Shown: positions 1 through 7,703 of the stretch, piece by piece
How positions within the stretch are numbered: position 1 is the stretch's first letter
Layout: the number at the start of each line of letters is the position of its first letter
From: an uncultured Lachnospira sp.
Lineage (GTDB): Bacteria > Bacillota > Clostridia > Lachnospirales > Lachnospiraceae
DNA length: 64,000 bases
Direction of reading: 5' to 3'
Assembly (NCBI GenBank): GCA_910587485.1
Contig: CAJUKN010000003.1
Span: forward strand, 117,103-181,102
The notes under the pieces: generated by a model
What the model saw: only the letters and a program-made list of their open reading frames with translations
Database searches by the model: none
What the model was told of the DNA's origin: nothing
Translations under genes and position numbers: made by a program

Positions 1-34
1 TTCATTCTGATATTTGAGATTTTATTTTGAAGCT

Positions 35-160
35 TTAATAATTTTTTTTACTTTTTATAATGTTGCTTGTTTTCTCGTAACATTCCCCTTTCTTATTTAT
101 TGTATATTTTCTGGATATACTACGCTGCAACCTGCGTTTTTTCTTTTCTATTTTTAGTAT
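35..160 (-). pseudogene. TnpB (IS605/IS1341 OrfB) fragment 2
   Basis: On the minus strand one frame reads RRLQRSISRKY followed by NKKGECYEKTSNIIK and then a stop. This matches the stretch just after the RuvC-I motif in TnpB proteins of the IS605/IS1341 group. No start, catalytic residues or C-terminus are attached, so this is a dead fragment. It covers roughly the same part of TnpB as the end of the neighbouring fragment (181-463), so the two probably come from different copies or a rearranged one. Identification is by motif recall only. Confidence 0.55.
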
Positions 161-180
161 TTTTATTGAACCTCTTATCA

Positions 181-463
181 CTAAAGTGACAAGATTTCTA
201 CTTTACAGACTTTGGAATCTCCATCTCCACAGGCGTAACTTCCCGTTATTCCAACGGTAGATATATTTTTTTATGTTGATACTATTCTTTCTGTAATTTT
301 ACAAGTTTATTGAAAGACTTTTTGAGATATTTTGGATTTTCTGTTTTAATTCTATTTGAATCTATACAAAATTCTTTGATTACCAAATCGATTCCAACAT
401 GGTTCTTTGTTTTATTGAATGGTTCTATATCTAGCTCTGTACAACAGACAGAAATATTGTATA
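181..463 (-). pseudogene. TnpB (IS605/IS1341 OrfB) fragment 1, internally deleted
   Basis: The minus strand first reads SVCCTELDIEPFNKTKNH, then the RuvC-I block VGIDLVIKEFCIDSN, then KTENPKYLKKSFNKLVKLQ and a stop. After a short non-coding stretch a second piece reads TVGITGSYACGDGDSKVCK and ends at a stop at 181-183; this has the YACGD look of the variable TnpB C-terminus. The middle of the protein (Zn finger, RuvC-II and RuvC-III) is missing. In canonical TnpB the first block is VGIDLG, so the frame is also substituted. The fragment abuts the stop codon of the dehydrogenase at 464. It is an extinct transposon remnant, with no sign of activity. Confidence 0.75.
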
Positions 464-1213
464 TTAGCTTCTTGCTGCGCCGTCTACAGAAAGTACCACA
501 CCTGTTACATAACTTGCCATATCGCTTGCAAGGTATAAAAAGGCATTAGCAACATCTTCTGGTTCGCCAACGCGTCCTAATGGGATAGTTGCTATCAGTG
601 GTTTGATAACTTCATCTGGAAGTGCCGCAACCATATCTGTTTTTGTGACACCTGGTGCAACAGCATTTACACGAATATTATCCTTTCCTAATTCTCTAGC
701 AAGGGATTTTGTTAATCCATTTACTGCAAATTTAGAAGTTGGATATCCAACACCAGAAGGTTGTCCATAAATACTAACCATAGAGCTTGTATTTAAAATT
801 ACACCGCCTCCCTGTGCTTTCATTACTTTTGCTGCGGATTGTGCGCAGTTAAATACGGCTGTTACATTAAGTTTCATAATATTATCAAAATCTTCTGGCT
901 TATAATCATAAATACTTCCTCTAGCAGAAATACCAGCGTTATTTACCATAATATCAAATCTGCCAAATGTTTCTTTGGTAGTATTAACAGCTTTTTCAAC
1001 TTCTTGTGAATCTTGCAAATTTGGACATAGACCAATAACTTTGTAATCAGGGTTTAATTCTTTTAATGTTGTAAGAGCTTTATCAATAGTTTCTTGTCTG
1101 GAACCACATAATGCAACACAAGCTCCATTGTCTAAATATGTTTTTACTATTGCAAAACCAATTCCTCTTGTTCCGCCAGTCACCATAGCTACTTTACCTT
1201 TTAATAATTCCAT
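464..1213 (-). CDS. SDR-family NAD(P)-dependent oxidoreductase
   Basis: A 249-residue short-chain dehydrogenase/reductase. The N-terminal Rossmann motif TGGTRGIG binds the nucleotide, NNAG follows near residue 89, and the catalytic Ser/Tyr/Lys set is visible as NTSSM and YPTSK. The C-terminal region (PLGRVGEPEDVA, ASYVTGVVLSVDG) is typical of FabG-like enzymes. The ATG at 1213 is preceded by GGAGG eight bases upstream; an in-frame TTG at 1225 lies inside the ribosome-binding region and is unlikely. Substrate cannot be told from sequence. It stands alone, its stop codon touching a TnpB relic. A second SDR lies at 58601. Confidence 0.9.
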   Translation of the reverse strand: MELLKGKVAMVTGGTRGIGFAIVKTYLDNGACVALCGSRQETIDKALTTLKELNPDYKVIGLCPNLQDSQEVEKAVNTTKETFGRFDIMVNNAGISARGSIYDYKPEDFDNIMKLNVTAVFNCAQSAAKVMKAQGGGVILNTSSMVSIYGQPSGVGYPTSKFAVNGLTKSLARELGKDNIRVNAVAPGVTKTDMVAALPDEVIKPLIATIPLGRVGEPEDVANAFLYLASDMASYVTGVVLSVDGAARS

Positions 1214-1369
1214 AAAAACCTCCAAATAATATATTATAGAAATAAATCCTATTTATAGAATAACACATTATAAAACATAGTCAAGTGATTTTGAGTGTTT
1301 ATCTTCTTTAAAAAATCGCTGTTTTTTAACATTTTTCTTATAAAAATATTAAAATATAATAAAATATTC

Positions 1370-1401
1370 TTGACAACTAATAAAAGTTAGCATATACTAA
1401 C
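1370..1401 (+). promoter_or_regulatory. feo promoter with candidate metal-repressor operator
   Basis: TTGACA (1370-1375), a 17-base spacer and TATACT (1393-1398) form a near-consensus sigma-A promoter. The palindrome GTTAGCATATACTAAC (1386-1401) covers the -10 box. Its core TTAG-N6-CTAA has the layout of DtxR/IdeR-type boxes and recurs before feoB at 2118. A second, outward palindrome CTAATAAAAGTTAG (1377-1390) overlaps it. Iron- or manganese-dependent repression of feo is therefore inferred; the regulator gene is not in this window. Confidence 0.7.
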
Positions 1402-1554
1402 ATTGAAAAAATTATTTTACAAAATTGATAAGCAAGTAACAAGCAGATTGTGAGTATCTGTTTGACTGTATCAAAAAATATAGTAAAAAAAGTAAATAGT
1501 CAAGTAATTGTAAAATATATGCTTGACTTAATATGAAGGAAAAGGGGTGTTATT

Positions 1555-1764
1555 ATGCCTTTAACGATGGCTAAACAGGGGGAAGAATGTGTTATTAAAA
1601 AGGTGGGAGGTAAGATAGAAACAAAAAAATTTTTGGAAACTTTAGGATTTGTTGTAGGTTGTGTTGTAACTGTTGTATCAGAAGTTAAAGGAAATCTTAT
1701 TGTTCATATCAAAGATTCAAGGATAGCTATTGGAAAAGACATGGCTAATAAAATTTTGATATAA
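1555..1764 (+). CDS. feoA: FeoA family protein (first of pair)
   Basis: A 69-residue SH3-like FeoA protein, a small cytoplasmic partner of the ferrous iron transporter FeoB. It begins MPLTMAKQGEECVIKKVGG and has the glycine-centred core typical of the family, but lacks the LGDP-type motif seen in its neighbour. The ribosome-binding site is AAGGGGTG nine or so bases before ATG. It is first in the operon; the next feoA starts 18 bases after its stop. Two divergent FeoA copies ahead of one FeoB is common in Clostridia, and they may form a mixed complex on FeoB. Confidence 0.88.
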   Translation: MPLTMAKQGEECVIKKVGGKIETKKFLETLGFVVGCVVTVVSEVKGNLIVHIKDSRIAIGKDMANKILI

Positions 1765-1782
1765 ATATAAAGGAGAAACATT

Positions 1783-2001
1783 ATGACATTAAAAGAAATT
1801 GCCTGTGGAAAAACAGTAAAAGTTATTAAACTTACAGGTGACGGAGCTGTTAAAAGGCGTATTATGGATATGGGAATAACAAAAGGTGTTGAAATTTTTG
1901 TTAGAAAAGTGGCTCCATTAGGAGATCCTGTGGAAATTACAGTAAGAGGCTATGAGTTATCATTAAGGAAGTCAGATGCTCAAATGATTCTTGTTGAATG
2001 A
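1783..2001 (+). CDS. feoA: FeoA family protein (second of pair)
   Basis: A 72-residue FeoA domain with the classical features: MDMGITKGVEIFV, the APLGDPVEI turn and a GYELSLRKSDA tail. It is closer to the N-terminal domain of the fused FeoAB at 23647 than to the preceding feoA. An AAAGGAG ribosome-binding site lies just upstream. It presumably binds the cytoplasmic domain of FeoB at 2184. About 180 bases separate it from feoB, and that gap carries a second operator candidate, so feoB may also have its own promoter. Confidence 0.92.
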   Translation: MTLKEIACGKTVKVIKLTGDGAVKRRIMDMGITKGVEIFVRKVAPLGDPVEITVRGYELSLRKSDAQMILVE

Positions 2002-2117
2002 TTTTCAGAATGATTATGCAAAAACAAAAAATGCTTGCAAGTTAGAAAAATGAAATTTAAGAAAAGATAAAATGTTAAAAGATAACACTTAGAAAAGTTA
2101 TTTTTTTTATTTATATG

Positions 2118-2131
2118 TTAGTTAAAGCTAA
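2118..2131 (+). promoter_or_regulatory. candidate metal-repressor operator upstream of feoB
   Basis: TTAGTTAAAGCTAA repeats the TTAG-N6-CTAA layout seen over the feoA promoter at 1387-1400. It lies 53 bases before the feoB start in an A+T-rich region containing possible -10 boxes (e.g. TATAGT at 2143 or nearby). Two matching sites flanking one iron operon argue for a common DtxR-family repressor. Binding is inferred. Confidence 0.5.
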
Positions 2132-2183
2132 TATTTAATAGTATATAGTATCTTAAGTAAGTGTAAAAGAAAGGAAGTTAGAA

Positions 2184-4598
2184 ATGTCTATTAAAATAGC
2201 ATTGGCAGGAAATCCAAACTGTGGAAAGACTACTTTATTTAATGCCTTGACAGGTTCTAATCAGTTTGTTGGAAATTGGCCGGGTGTTACAGTTGAAAAA
2301 AAAGAAGGAAAATTAAAGGGGCATAAAGATGTAACAGTGATAGATTTGCCGGGGATTTATTCCTTGTCTCCTTATACATTAGAGGAGGTTGTTGCAAGAA
2401 ATTATCTTATTCATGATAAACCAGATGTAATACTTAATATTATTGATGGCACTAATATTGAAAGAAATTTATATTTGACAACACAGCTGATAGAACTTGG
2501 AATACCAATGATAGTTGCTGTTAATATGATGGATATTGTAAACAAAAATGGCGATAAAGTTTATATTAATAAACTTAGTAAGAAACTTGGCTGTGATGTT
2601 GTAGAGATATCTGCTCTAAAAGGTATAGGAGTTAAAGAGGCAGCGAATAAGGCAGTTGAAGCAGTTGGAAACAATGTTGAAATAAACCATAAATTTCATC
2701 CAAGTGTAGAATCAATGATTTTATCAGTAGAAGAAAAATTAGGATTATTGGTTGATGAAAAGCAAAAAAGATTTTTTGCAATTAAGCTTCTTGAAAAAGA
2801 TGATAAGATTAACGAGCAGTTTGATATCATTCCAAATGTTGATGAAGAAATTAGAAATATGGAATCAGAATTTGATGATGATACAGAAAGTATTATTACA
2901 AATGAACGATATACATATATATCTTCTATAATAAAAGAGTGTTGTTCAAAAAATAAAAAAAATGAAAAGTTGACTATTTCAGACAAGATTGATAAAGTTG
3001 TAACAAATAGAATTTTAGCATTGCCTATCTTTTTGGTAATAATGACACTTGTGTATTATATCTCGGTGACAACAGTTGGTACATGGGTTACAGATTGGAC
3101 AAATGATGGATTGTTTGGTGATGGATTTCATTTATTTGGCATTGGTTCTTCAGAGTATGAAGATGCTGTTGATGAATGGGCAAATGAATCAGTATTTATC
3201 AGTAATGTAAAAGCTCTTATTGAAGAAGCAGAAAATGCAGATGTTATAGGTGCAGACGACTTAAATGCAGCATTTGAAGATAGAGATTTTGCAGCATTTG
3301 ATGAAACATTGGGGTGTTATGGTGAAAAACTGGCAGAAGAAGGTTTTGATTTTGAAGCAGTGCTTCCATTAGATGAAGATGGTGAATATATTGATATGCC
3401 AGATTCTGCAGATTATGGTGTATGGGTTCCGGGAATACCTATTTTAGTAGAAGATGGGCTTGAGGCAATTCATTGTGCCAAATGGCTTGAAGGATTGATT
3501 GTAGATGGAATTGTTGGCGGTGTTGGTGCAGTTCTTGGCTTTGTTCCACAAATGCTTGTATTGTTTCTATTTCTTGCTTTTTTGGAAGCGTGTGGATATA
3601 TGGCAAGAGTTGCATTTATTATGGATAGAATTTTTAGAAAATTTGGACTTTCAGGAAAATCATTTATTCCAATTTTAATTGGAACAGGTTGTGGAGTTCC
3701 TGGCATTATGGCATCAAGAACGATTGAAAATGACCGTGACCGCAAAATGACAATTATGACAACAACATTTATACCTTGTGGTGCAAAAGTTCCTATTATA
3801 ACATTAATTACAATGGCTTTATTCAATGGTGCATGGTGGGTTGCTCCAAGTGCTTATATCATTGGTATGGCAGCTATTATTATATCGGGTATTATCTTAA
3901 AAAAGACTAAAATGTTTGCGGGAGAACCTGCTCCTTTTGTTATGGAGCTTCCAGCTTACCATTTACCTACAGTGAGCAATGTATTAAGAAGCATGTGGGA
4001 AAGAGGATTTTCATTTATTAAAAAAGCAGGAACAATTATTCTTCTTTCTTCAATATTTATATGGGTAGGTTCTGTATTTGGGAATACAGCCAATGGATTT
4101 GGATTTGACCCAGATATGGAATTAGATAATAGTATACTTGGTATGATTGGAAATGCAATAAAGTTTATTTTTGTACCACTTGGATTTGGAAATGCAAGAG
4201 CAACCGTAGCAACGGTTATGGGACTTGTTGCGAAAGAAGAAGTTGTTGGCGTCTTTGGTGTTTTGGACTTTGAAGAACTTATCCCACTTGCAGGATATTC
4301 ATTTTTATTGTTTAACCTTCTTTGTGCGCCATGTTTTGCAGCTATGGGAGCCATAAAAAGAGAGATGAATAATATTAAATGGTTTTGGTTTGCTATTGGA
4401 TATCAATGTGTATTTGCTTATGTAATTGCATTTATGGTATATCAAATTGGAAGTATTTTTGTAGGAAATATTAATATTATAGGAGTTATTCTAGCATTTA
4501 TTTTTCTAGCACTATTTTGTTATCTATTATTTAGACCTTATAAAGAAAATCGTAATTTTAAATGGGATATAAGTAAAGTAATAGGGGCTTCTAAATAA
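2184..4598 (+). CDS. feoB: Ferrous iron transport protein B
   Basis: An 804-residue Fe(II) transporter of the cytoplasmic membrane. The N-terminal G domain shows G1 GNPNCGKT, G3 DLPG, G4 NMMD and G5 SALKG. A helical guanine-dissociation-inhibitor region follows to about residue 270, then the membrane part with two gate regions: CGYMARVAFIMDR with GCGVPGIMASRTIE, and the later GFGNARATVATVMGLVAKEE. Between the first membrane helix and the next (about residues 315-420) sits a ~100-residue acidic, extracytoplasmic segment rich in Asp and Glu that the second FeoB in this window (23647) lacks. RBS AAAGGAAG precedes ATG. Co-transcribed with two feoA genes and a FeoB-associated peptide. Confidence 0.97.
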   Translation: MSIKIALAGNPNCGKTTLFNALTGSNQFVGNWPGVTVEKKEGKLKGHKDVTVIDLPGIYSLSPYTLEEVVARNYLIHDKPDVILNIIDGTNIERNLYLTTQLIELGIPMIVAVNMMDIVNKNGDKVYINKLSKKLGCDVVEISALKGIGVKEAANKAVEAVGNNVEINHKFHPSVESMILSVEEKLGLLVDEKQKRFFAIKLLEKDDKINEQFDIIPNVDEEIRNMESEFDDDTESIITNERYTYISSIIKECCSKNKKNEKLTISDKIDKVVTNRILALPIFLVIMTLVYYISVTTVGTWVTDWTNDGLFGDGFHLFGIGSSEYEDAVDEWANESVFISNVKALIEEAENADVIGADDLNAAFEDRDFAAFDETLGCYGEKLAEEGFDFEAVLPLDEDGEYIDMPDSADYGVWVPGIPILVEDGLEAIHCAKWLEGLIVDGIVGGVGAVLGFVPQMLVLFLFLAFLEACGYMARVAFIMDRIFRKFGLSGKSFIPILIGTGCGVPGIMASRTIENDRDRKMTIMTTTFIPCGAKVPIITLITMALFNGAWWVAPSAYIIGMAAIIISGIILKKTKMFAGEPAPFVMELPAYHLPTVSNVLRSMWERGFSFIKKAGTIILLSSIFIWVGSVFGNTANGFGFDPDMELDNSILGMIGNAIKFIFVPLGFGNARATVATVMGLVAKEEVVGVFGVLDFEELIPLAGYSFLLFNLLCAPCFAAMGAIKREMNNIKWFWFAIGYQCVFAYVIAFMVYQIGSIFVGNINIIGVILAFIFLALFCYLLFRPYKENRNFKWDISKVIGASK

Positions 4599-4805
4599 TG
4601 AAGAAAAGCAATTAAATAAATATTCATAATTAATTTTCTTACTTATAACTTTGATACTGTTTTGAAGTATTAAAAAATTTAGATTATTTTATAATAGGTA
4701 TGTATAATTTTCTTGAAAAAAAGTTTTTTCTGATAAATTTAAATTATACTTAATTTAGTAATAATAAAAATTTTTAGTTTGTTCATCAAAGAAAGGTATA
4801 TAATT

Positions 4806-4943
4806 ATGGGAACAGTGATTGTAGGAATAATTTTAATATGCGTAGTAGGTTTTATAATAAAAAATATGATAAAGGATAAGAGAGCAGGAAAATCAATTCA
4901 ATGTGGTAAAGATTGCAAAAATTGCAGTGGACATTGTCATTGA
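4806..4943 (+). CDS. FeoB-associated Cys-rich membrane protein
   Basis: A 45-residue protein: one N-terminal membrane helix (MGTVIVGIILICVVGFII), a Lys/Arg-rich stretch, then a Cys-rich tail CGKDCKNCSGHCH. This is the layout of the FeoB-associated Cys-rich family (Pfam FeoB_associated). The CxxxCxxCxxxCH tail could hold a metal. AGAAAGG lies about nine bases before the ATG. It follows feoB by 207 bases, so it closes the iron-uptake group. The family's role in Fe(II) transport is not settled. Confidence 0.85.
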   Translation: MGTVIVGIILICVVGFIIKNMIKDKRAGKSIQCGKDCKNCSGHCH

Positions 4944-4964
4944 GTGAAAAATAAATATTTTATT

Positions 4965-5099
4965 AAGTGGATATTGTCATTCGCTTTGTTGCTTGCTCAT
5001 AACCTCATTGTCACCTCAAGGGGGTTGGCAAGAGCTTGAACTCTTGCCAAAGTAAGGAAGTCTTCTGCTTTTTAAGCAGGAGACTTTTTTAATGAGGTT
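4965..5099 (+). repeat. Palindromic intergenic repeat, copy A
   Basis: A divergent copy of the ~130-bp repeat also at 18434, 20677, 55146 and 59482. It starts AAGTGGATATTGTCATTCGC, continues GCTTGCTCATAACCTCAT and ends TTTTTTAATGAGGTT. The outer arms AACCTCAT/ATGAGGTT pair. The 5058-5090 part forms a terminator hairpin. Confidence 0.65.
5058..5090 (+). terminator. Rho-independent terminator after the feo operon
   Basis: AAGTCTTCTGCTT pairs with AAGCAGGAGACTT around a TTT loop and is followed by TTTT. It lies inside repeat copy A and is well placed to end the feo transcript. Confidence 0.75.
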
Positions 5100-5107
5100 A
5101 AAATATA

Positions 5108-5167
5108 AATTGTGCAGTGTATCTATATAAAATATTTTTATAGATAAATTGCACAATTTTTTTGATT
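5108..5167 (+). terminator. Strong hairpin with T-run
   Basis: AAATTGTGCA...TATCTATA pairs with TAGATAAATTGCACAATTT and is followed by further T residues. It may terminate in the plus direction between the feo group and the hydrogenase-like sensor. A TATAAT box at about 5185 for the next gene lies just downstream. Confidence 0.6.
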
Positions 5168-5297
5168 TTGTATAGTAGTTTATGTTATAATAAGCACAGA
5201 ATAGCTGTAGAGAAAGTTTACTAAGTAAATAGAATTATTTTTTCAACTTTCAGCGTGAAATTATATGTTACAATATGAAAATGAAAGGGGTAAAAGA

Positions 5298-7253
5298 ATG
5301 ACATATGAAAACCAAACAGGTTTAGTATATACAAATGATAAGTGTATAGGCTGTAATAAATGTATATCAGTCTGTCCTGTTATAACAGCAAATAGAGCTA
5401 TTGAATTTAATGGGCATCAAAGAATTGAAGTGAATGGAGATATGTGTATTGCTTGTGGAGCATGTTTTGATGCATGTGAACATAATGCAAGAAATTATTA
5501 TGATGATACAGAACAGTTTTTTAATGATTTAAGTAAAGGTGAAGCTATATCAATATTATGGGCGCCTGCATTTGCAGCAAATTATCCTGATGAATATAAA
5601 CAGGTATTAGGAGGATTAAAAAAACTTGGGGCAAACAGAATAATTAGTGTCAGTTTTGGTGCAGATATTACTACATGGGGTTATATTAAATATATTACAG
5701 AGCATCATTTTAAAGGAGGAATATCACAGCCTTGTCCAGCAATCGTTAATTATATTGAGCATAATATACCAGAGTTAATTCCAAGCTTAGTGCCAATTCA
5801 CAGTCCTGTTATGTGTGCTGCAATATATGCAAAAAAATATTTGAAATTGGCAGATAAGATTGCTTTTATAAGCCCGTGTATAGCTAAAAAGGATGAAATA
5901 AACGATAGTAATACATATGGATATATCAATTATAATGTCACATTTAAACATTTAATGGAGTATGTCAGAAAACATAATATTAAAGCAAATCCCGCTCCAA
6001 ATGAAATTGAATATGGATTAGGGGCTATTTATCCAATGCCGGGTGGTTTAAAGGAAAATGTATATTGGTTTTGTGGAGAGGATGTGTTTATTCGTCAGAT
6101 TGAGGGTGAAAAACACGCATATCATTTTTTGGAAGATTATAAAATAAGAGTGTTAAAAGGAAAAGAACTTCCATTTATGATAGATGCTCTTAATTGCAGT
6201 CAAGGTTGTATATATGGAACAGGCATTGAAGAAGAAAAAAGTGGAACAGATGATATTTTATATGAGCTGCAAAAAATTAAATTAGCAAGTAAAAAGCGAA
6301 AGAAGAGCAGTGCATGGAGTAAGAATGCCTCATCTAAAAATAGACTTCACAATCTCAATAAACAGTTTGCAAAATTAAATATTAATGATTTCATAAGAAA
6401 ATATACAGATAAATCAAAAGGACATGAAATTGTAAGACCAGATGAAGCAACATTAAATAATATTTTTAATAATATGAATAAAGATACCTTTGAAAAACGT
6501 ACTATTAATTGCAGCGCTTGTGGTTATGATACTTGTAAAGACATGGCTACCGCAATTCATAATAATTGTAATTATGCAAGTAGTTGTATTCATTATGTGA
6601 AAGATATTATTGAAGATGAAAAAGATATGTTGGAATCCTTTTCAAAAGAGATTGAAGAAAAAAATGAACAGATGAGTAGAAAAGATTCAGTTATTACTCA
6701 GATGGTTTATGAAGCAAATCAATCATTTACAACATTGAATAGTTCCATTAATGATATGGTTAGTGGAAATAATAACAATGCTGAAGAAAGTAGTAGTATT
6801 AGTGCCGCTATGGTTGAGGTAGTGAATTTTTGTAATAATATGAAAAAATCATTTGAAAAAATTGATGGATTATTGATTCAGTTGGGAAGCAATAATGCTT
6901 CTATTACAGATGTTGCAGAACAGACAAGCCTTTTATCTTTAAATGCATCAATTGAGGCGGCAAAAGCAGGAGAGGCAGGAAGAGGATTTGCAGTTGTTGC
7001 AGAAGAAATCCGTAAATTAAGTGAATCAAGTAATGCTACAGCGGCAGACAGTGACAAAAATAAGGAAGCAATAGCACACGCAATGGCACTTCTTACAAGT
7101 GAGGCAAACAAATTAGTAAAAATTATTGATGATGTAAATCAAAGAATTGGTAATTTAGCAGCAAGCACGCAAGAAATAGCAGCTTCTACTACATTGATTG
7201 GCAGTATATCAGACCAATTACAATCCATGTTTGAAGAAATAAAAAAATTGTAA
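5298..7253 (+). CDS. [FeFe]-hydrogenase-like sensor fused to methyl-accepting chemotaxis domain
   Basis: A 651-residue soluble protein. Residues 16-26 and 50-60 hold two 4Fe-4S ferredoxin motifs (CxxCxxCxxxC). The hydrogenase domain follows: L1 is QPCP (Cys146), L2 is SPCIAKKDE (Cys194) and L4 is CSQGC (Cys300, Cys304), so all four H-cluster ligands are kept. The first Cys of the canonical CCP in L1, the proton-transfer residue, is Pro. A CSACGYDTC Fe-S domain lies near 410, then a linker coiled coil and an MCP signalling hairpin with AEQTSLLSLNASIEAAKAG and FAVVAEEIRKLSE. There is no membrane helix and no PAS domain. The likely role is a cytoplasmic H2 or redox receptor feeding CheA. ATG at 5298 has GAAAGGGG upstream; the ATG at 5265 does not. 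Confidence 0.88.
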   Translation: MTYENQTGLVYTNDKCIGCNKCISVCPVITANRAIEFNGHQRIEVNGDMCIACGACFDACEHNARNYYDDTEQFFNDLSKGEAISILWAPAFAANYPDEYKQVLGGLKKLGANRIISVSFGADITTWGYIKYITEHHFKGGISQPCPAIVNYIEHNIPELIPSLVPIHSPVMCAAIYAKKYLKLADKIAFISPCIAKKDEINDSNTYGYINYNVTFKHLMEYVRKHNIKANPAPNEIEYGLGAIYPMPGGLKENVYWFCGEDVFIRQIEGEKHAYHFLEDYKIRVLKGKELPFMIDALNCSQGCIYGTGIEEEKSGTDDILYELQKIKLASKKRKKSSAWSKNASSKNRLHNLNKQFAKLNINDFIRKYTDKSKGHEIVRPDEATLNNIFNNMNKDTFEKRTINCSACGYDTCKDMATAIHNNCNYASSCIHYVKDIIEDEKDMLESFSKEIEEKNEQMSRKDSVITQMVYEANQSFTTLNSSINDMVSGNNNNAEESSSISAAMVEVVNFCNNMKKSFEKIDGLLIQLGSNNASITDVAEQTSLLSLNASIEAAKAGEAGRGFAVVAEEIRKLSESSNATAADSDKNKEAIAHAMALLTSEANKLVKIIDDVNQRIGNLAASTQEIAASTTLIGSISDQLQSMFEEIKKL

Positions 7254-7601
7254 TTTATAAGATGTGTCAAGAACATTAATGACTTTAGTTATGAGATGAA
7301 TTGACACATATGTTAATAGTGTTAAAATATACTAAAATAAATTGCAATTTAGATATACACAAATCAAAAAATATATGATATATTTCAATTGAAATAATAA
7401 ATGTTTTTTTACATAATTCTATTTATTTTTATTATTATTTATTAAATTGTACTATAATAAATGATATGAAATAGTTTCATTGTTATTATAGTTATAGAAG
7501 CATTTAAGGTGGTGGTGCTGTTAAAATAAAATGGTAAAAAATGATTATCACATTTGAAAAAGCTACCAGTGTAATTTTTGATAAGATTTTTTAATATTTT
7601 A
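7254..7601. other. Intergenic region with a TGTGTCAA inverted repeat
   Basis: ATGTGTCAA (7262-7270) pairs with TTGACACAT (7301-7309) around a 30-base loop, resembling the TTGTGTC/GACACAA hairpins found before other genes here. The remaining sequence is A+T-rich, with GGTGGTGGTGCTG at about 7507. I searched by eye for a c-di-GMP riboswitch, because a diguanylate cyclase lies downstream, and did not recognise one. Confidence 0.4.
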
Positions 7602-7630
7602 TTGACACTTTAGCTTTTAGATGTTATAGT
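7602..7630 (+). promoter_or_regulatory. Promoter of the cohesin surface-protein gene
   Basis: TTGACA (7602-7607), 17-base spacer, TATAGT (7625-7630). The start codon is about 75 bases downstream. A good sigma-A match. Confidence 0.75.
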
Positions 7631-7703
7631 CAAACTAACTTTATGTATACTCTGTACATAAAACTAAAAATCTTATTATTAAATGAAAGAGGAGGAAACA
7701 CAA

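Noticed and set aside
310..549. Plus-strand open frame of 79 codons
   Set aside because: Antisense to the TnpB remnant and dehydrogenase 3' end, no RBS, no family match.
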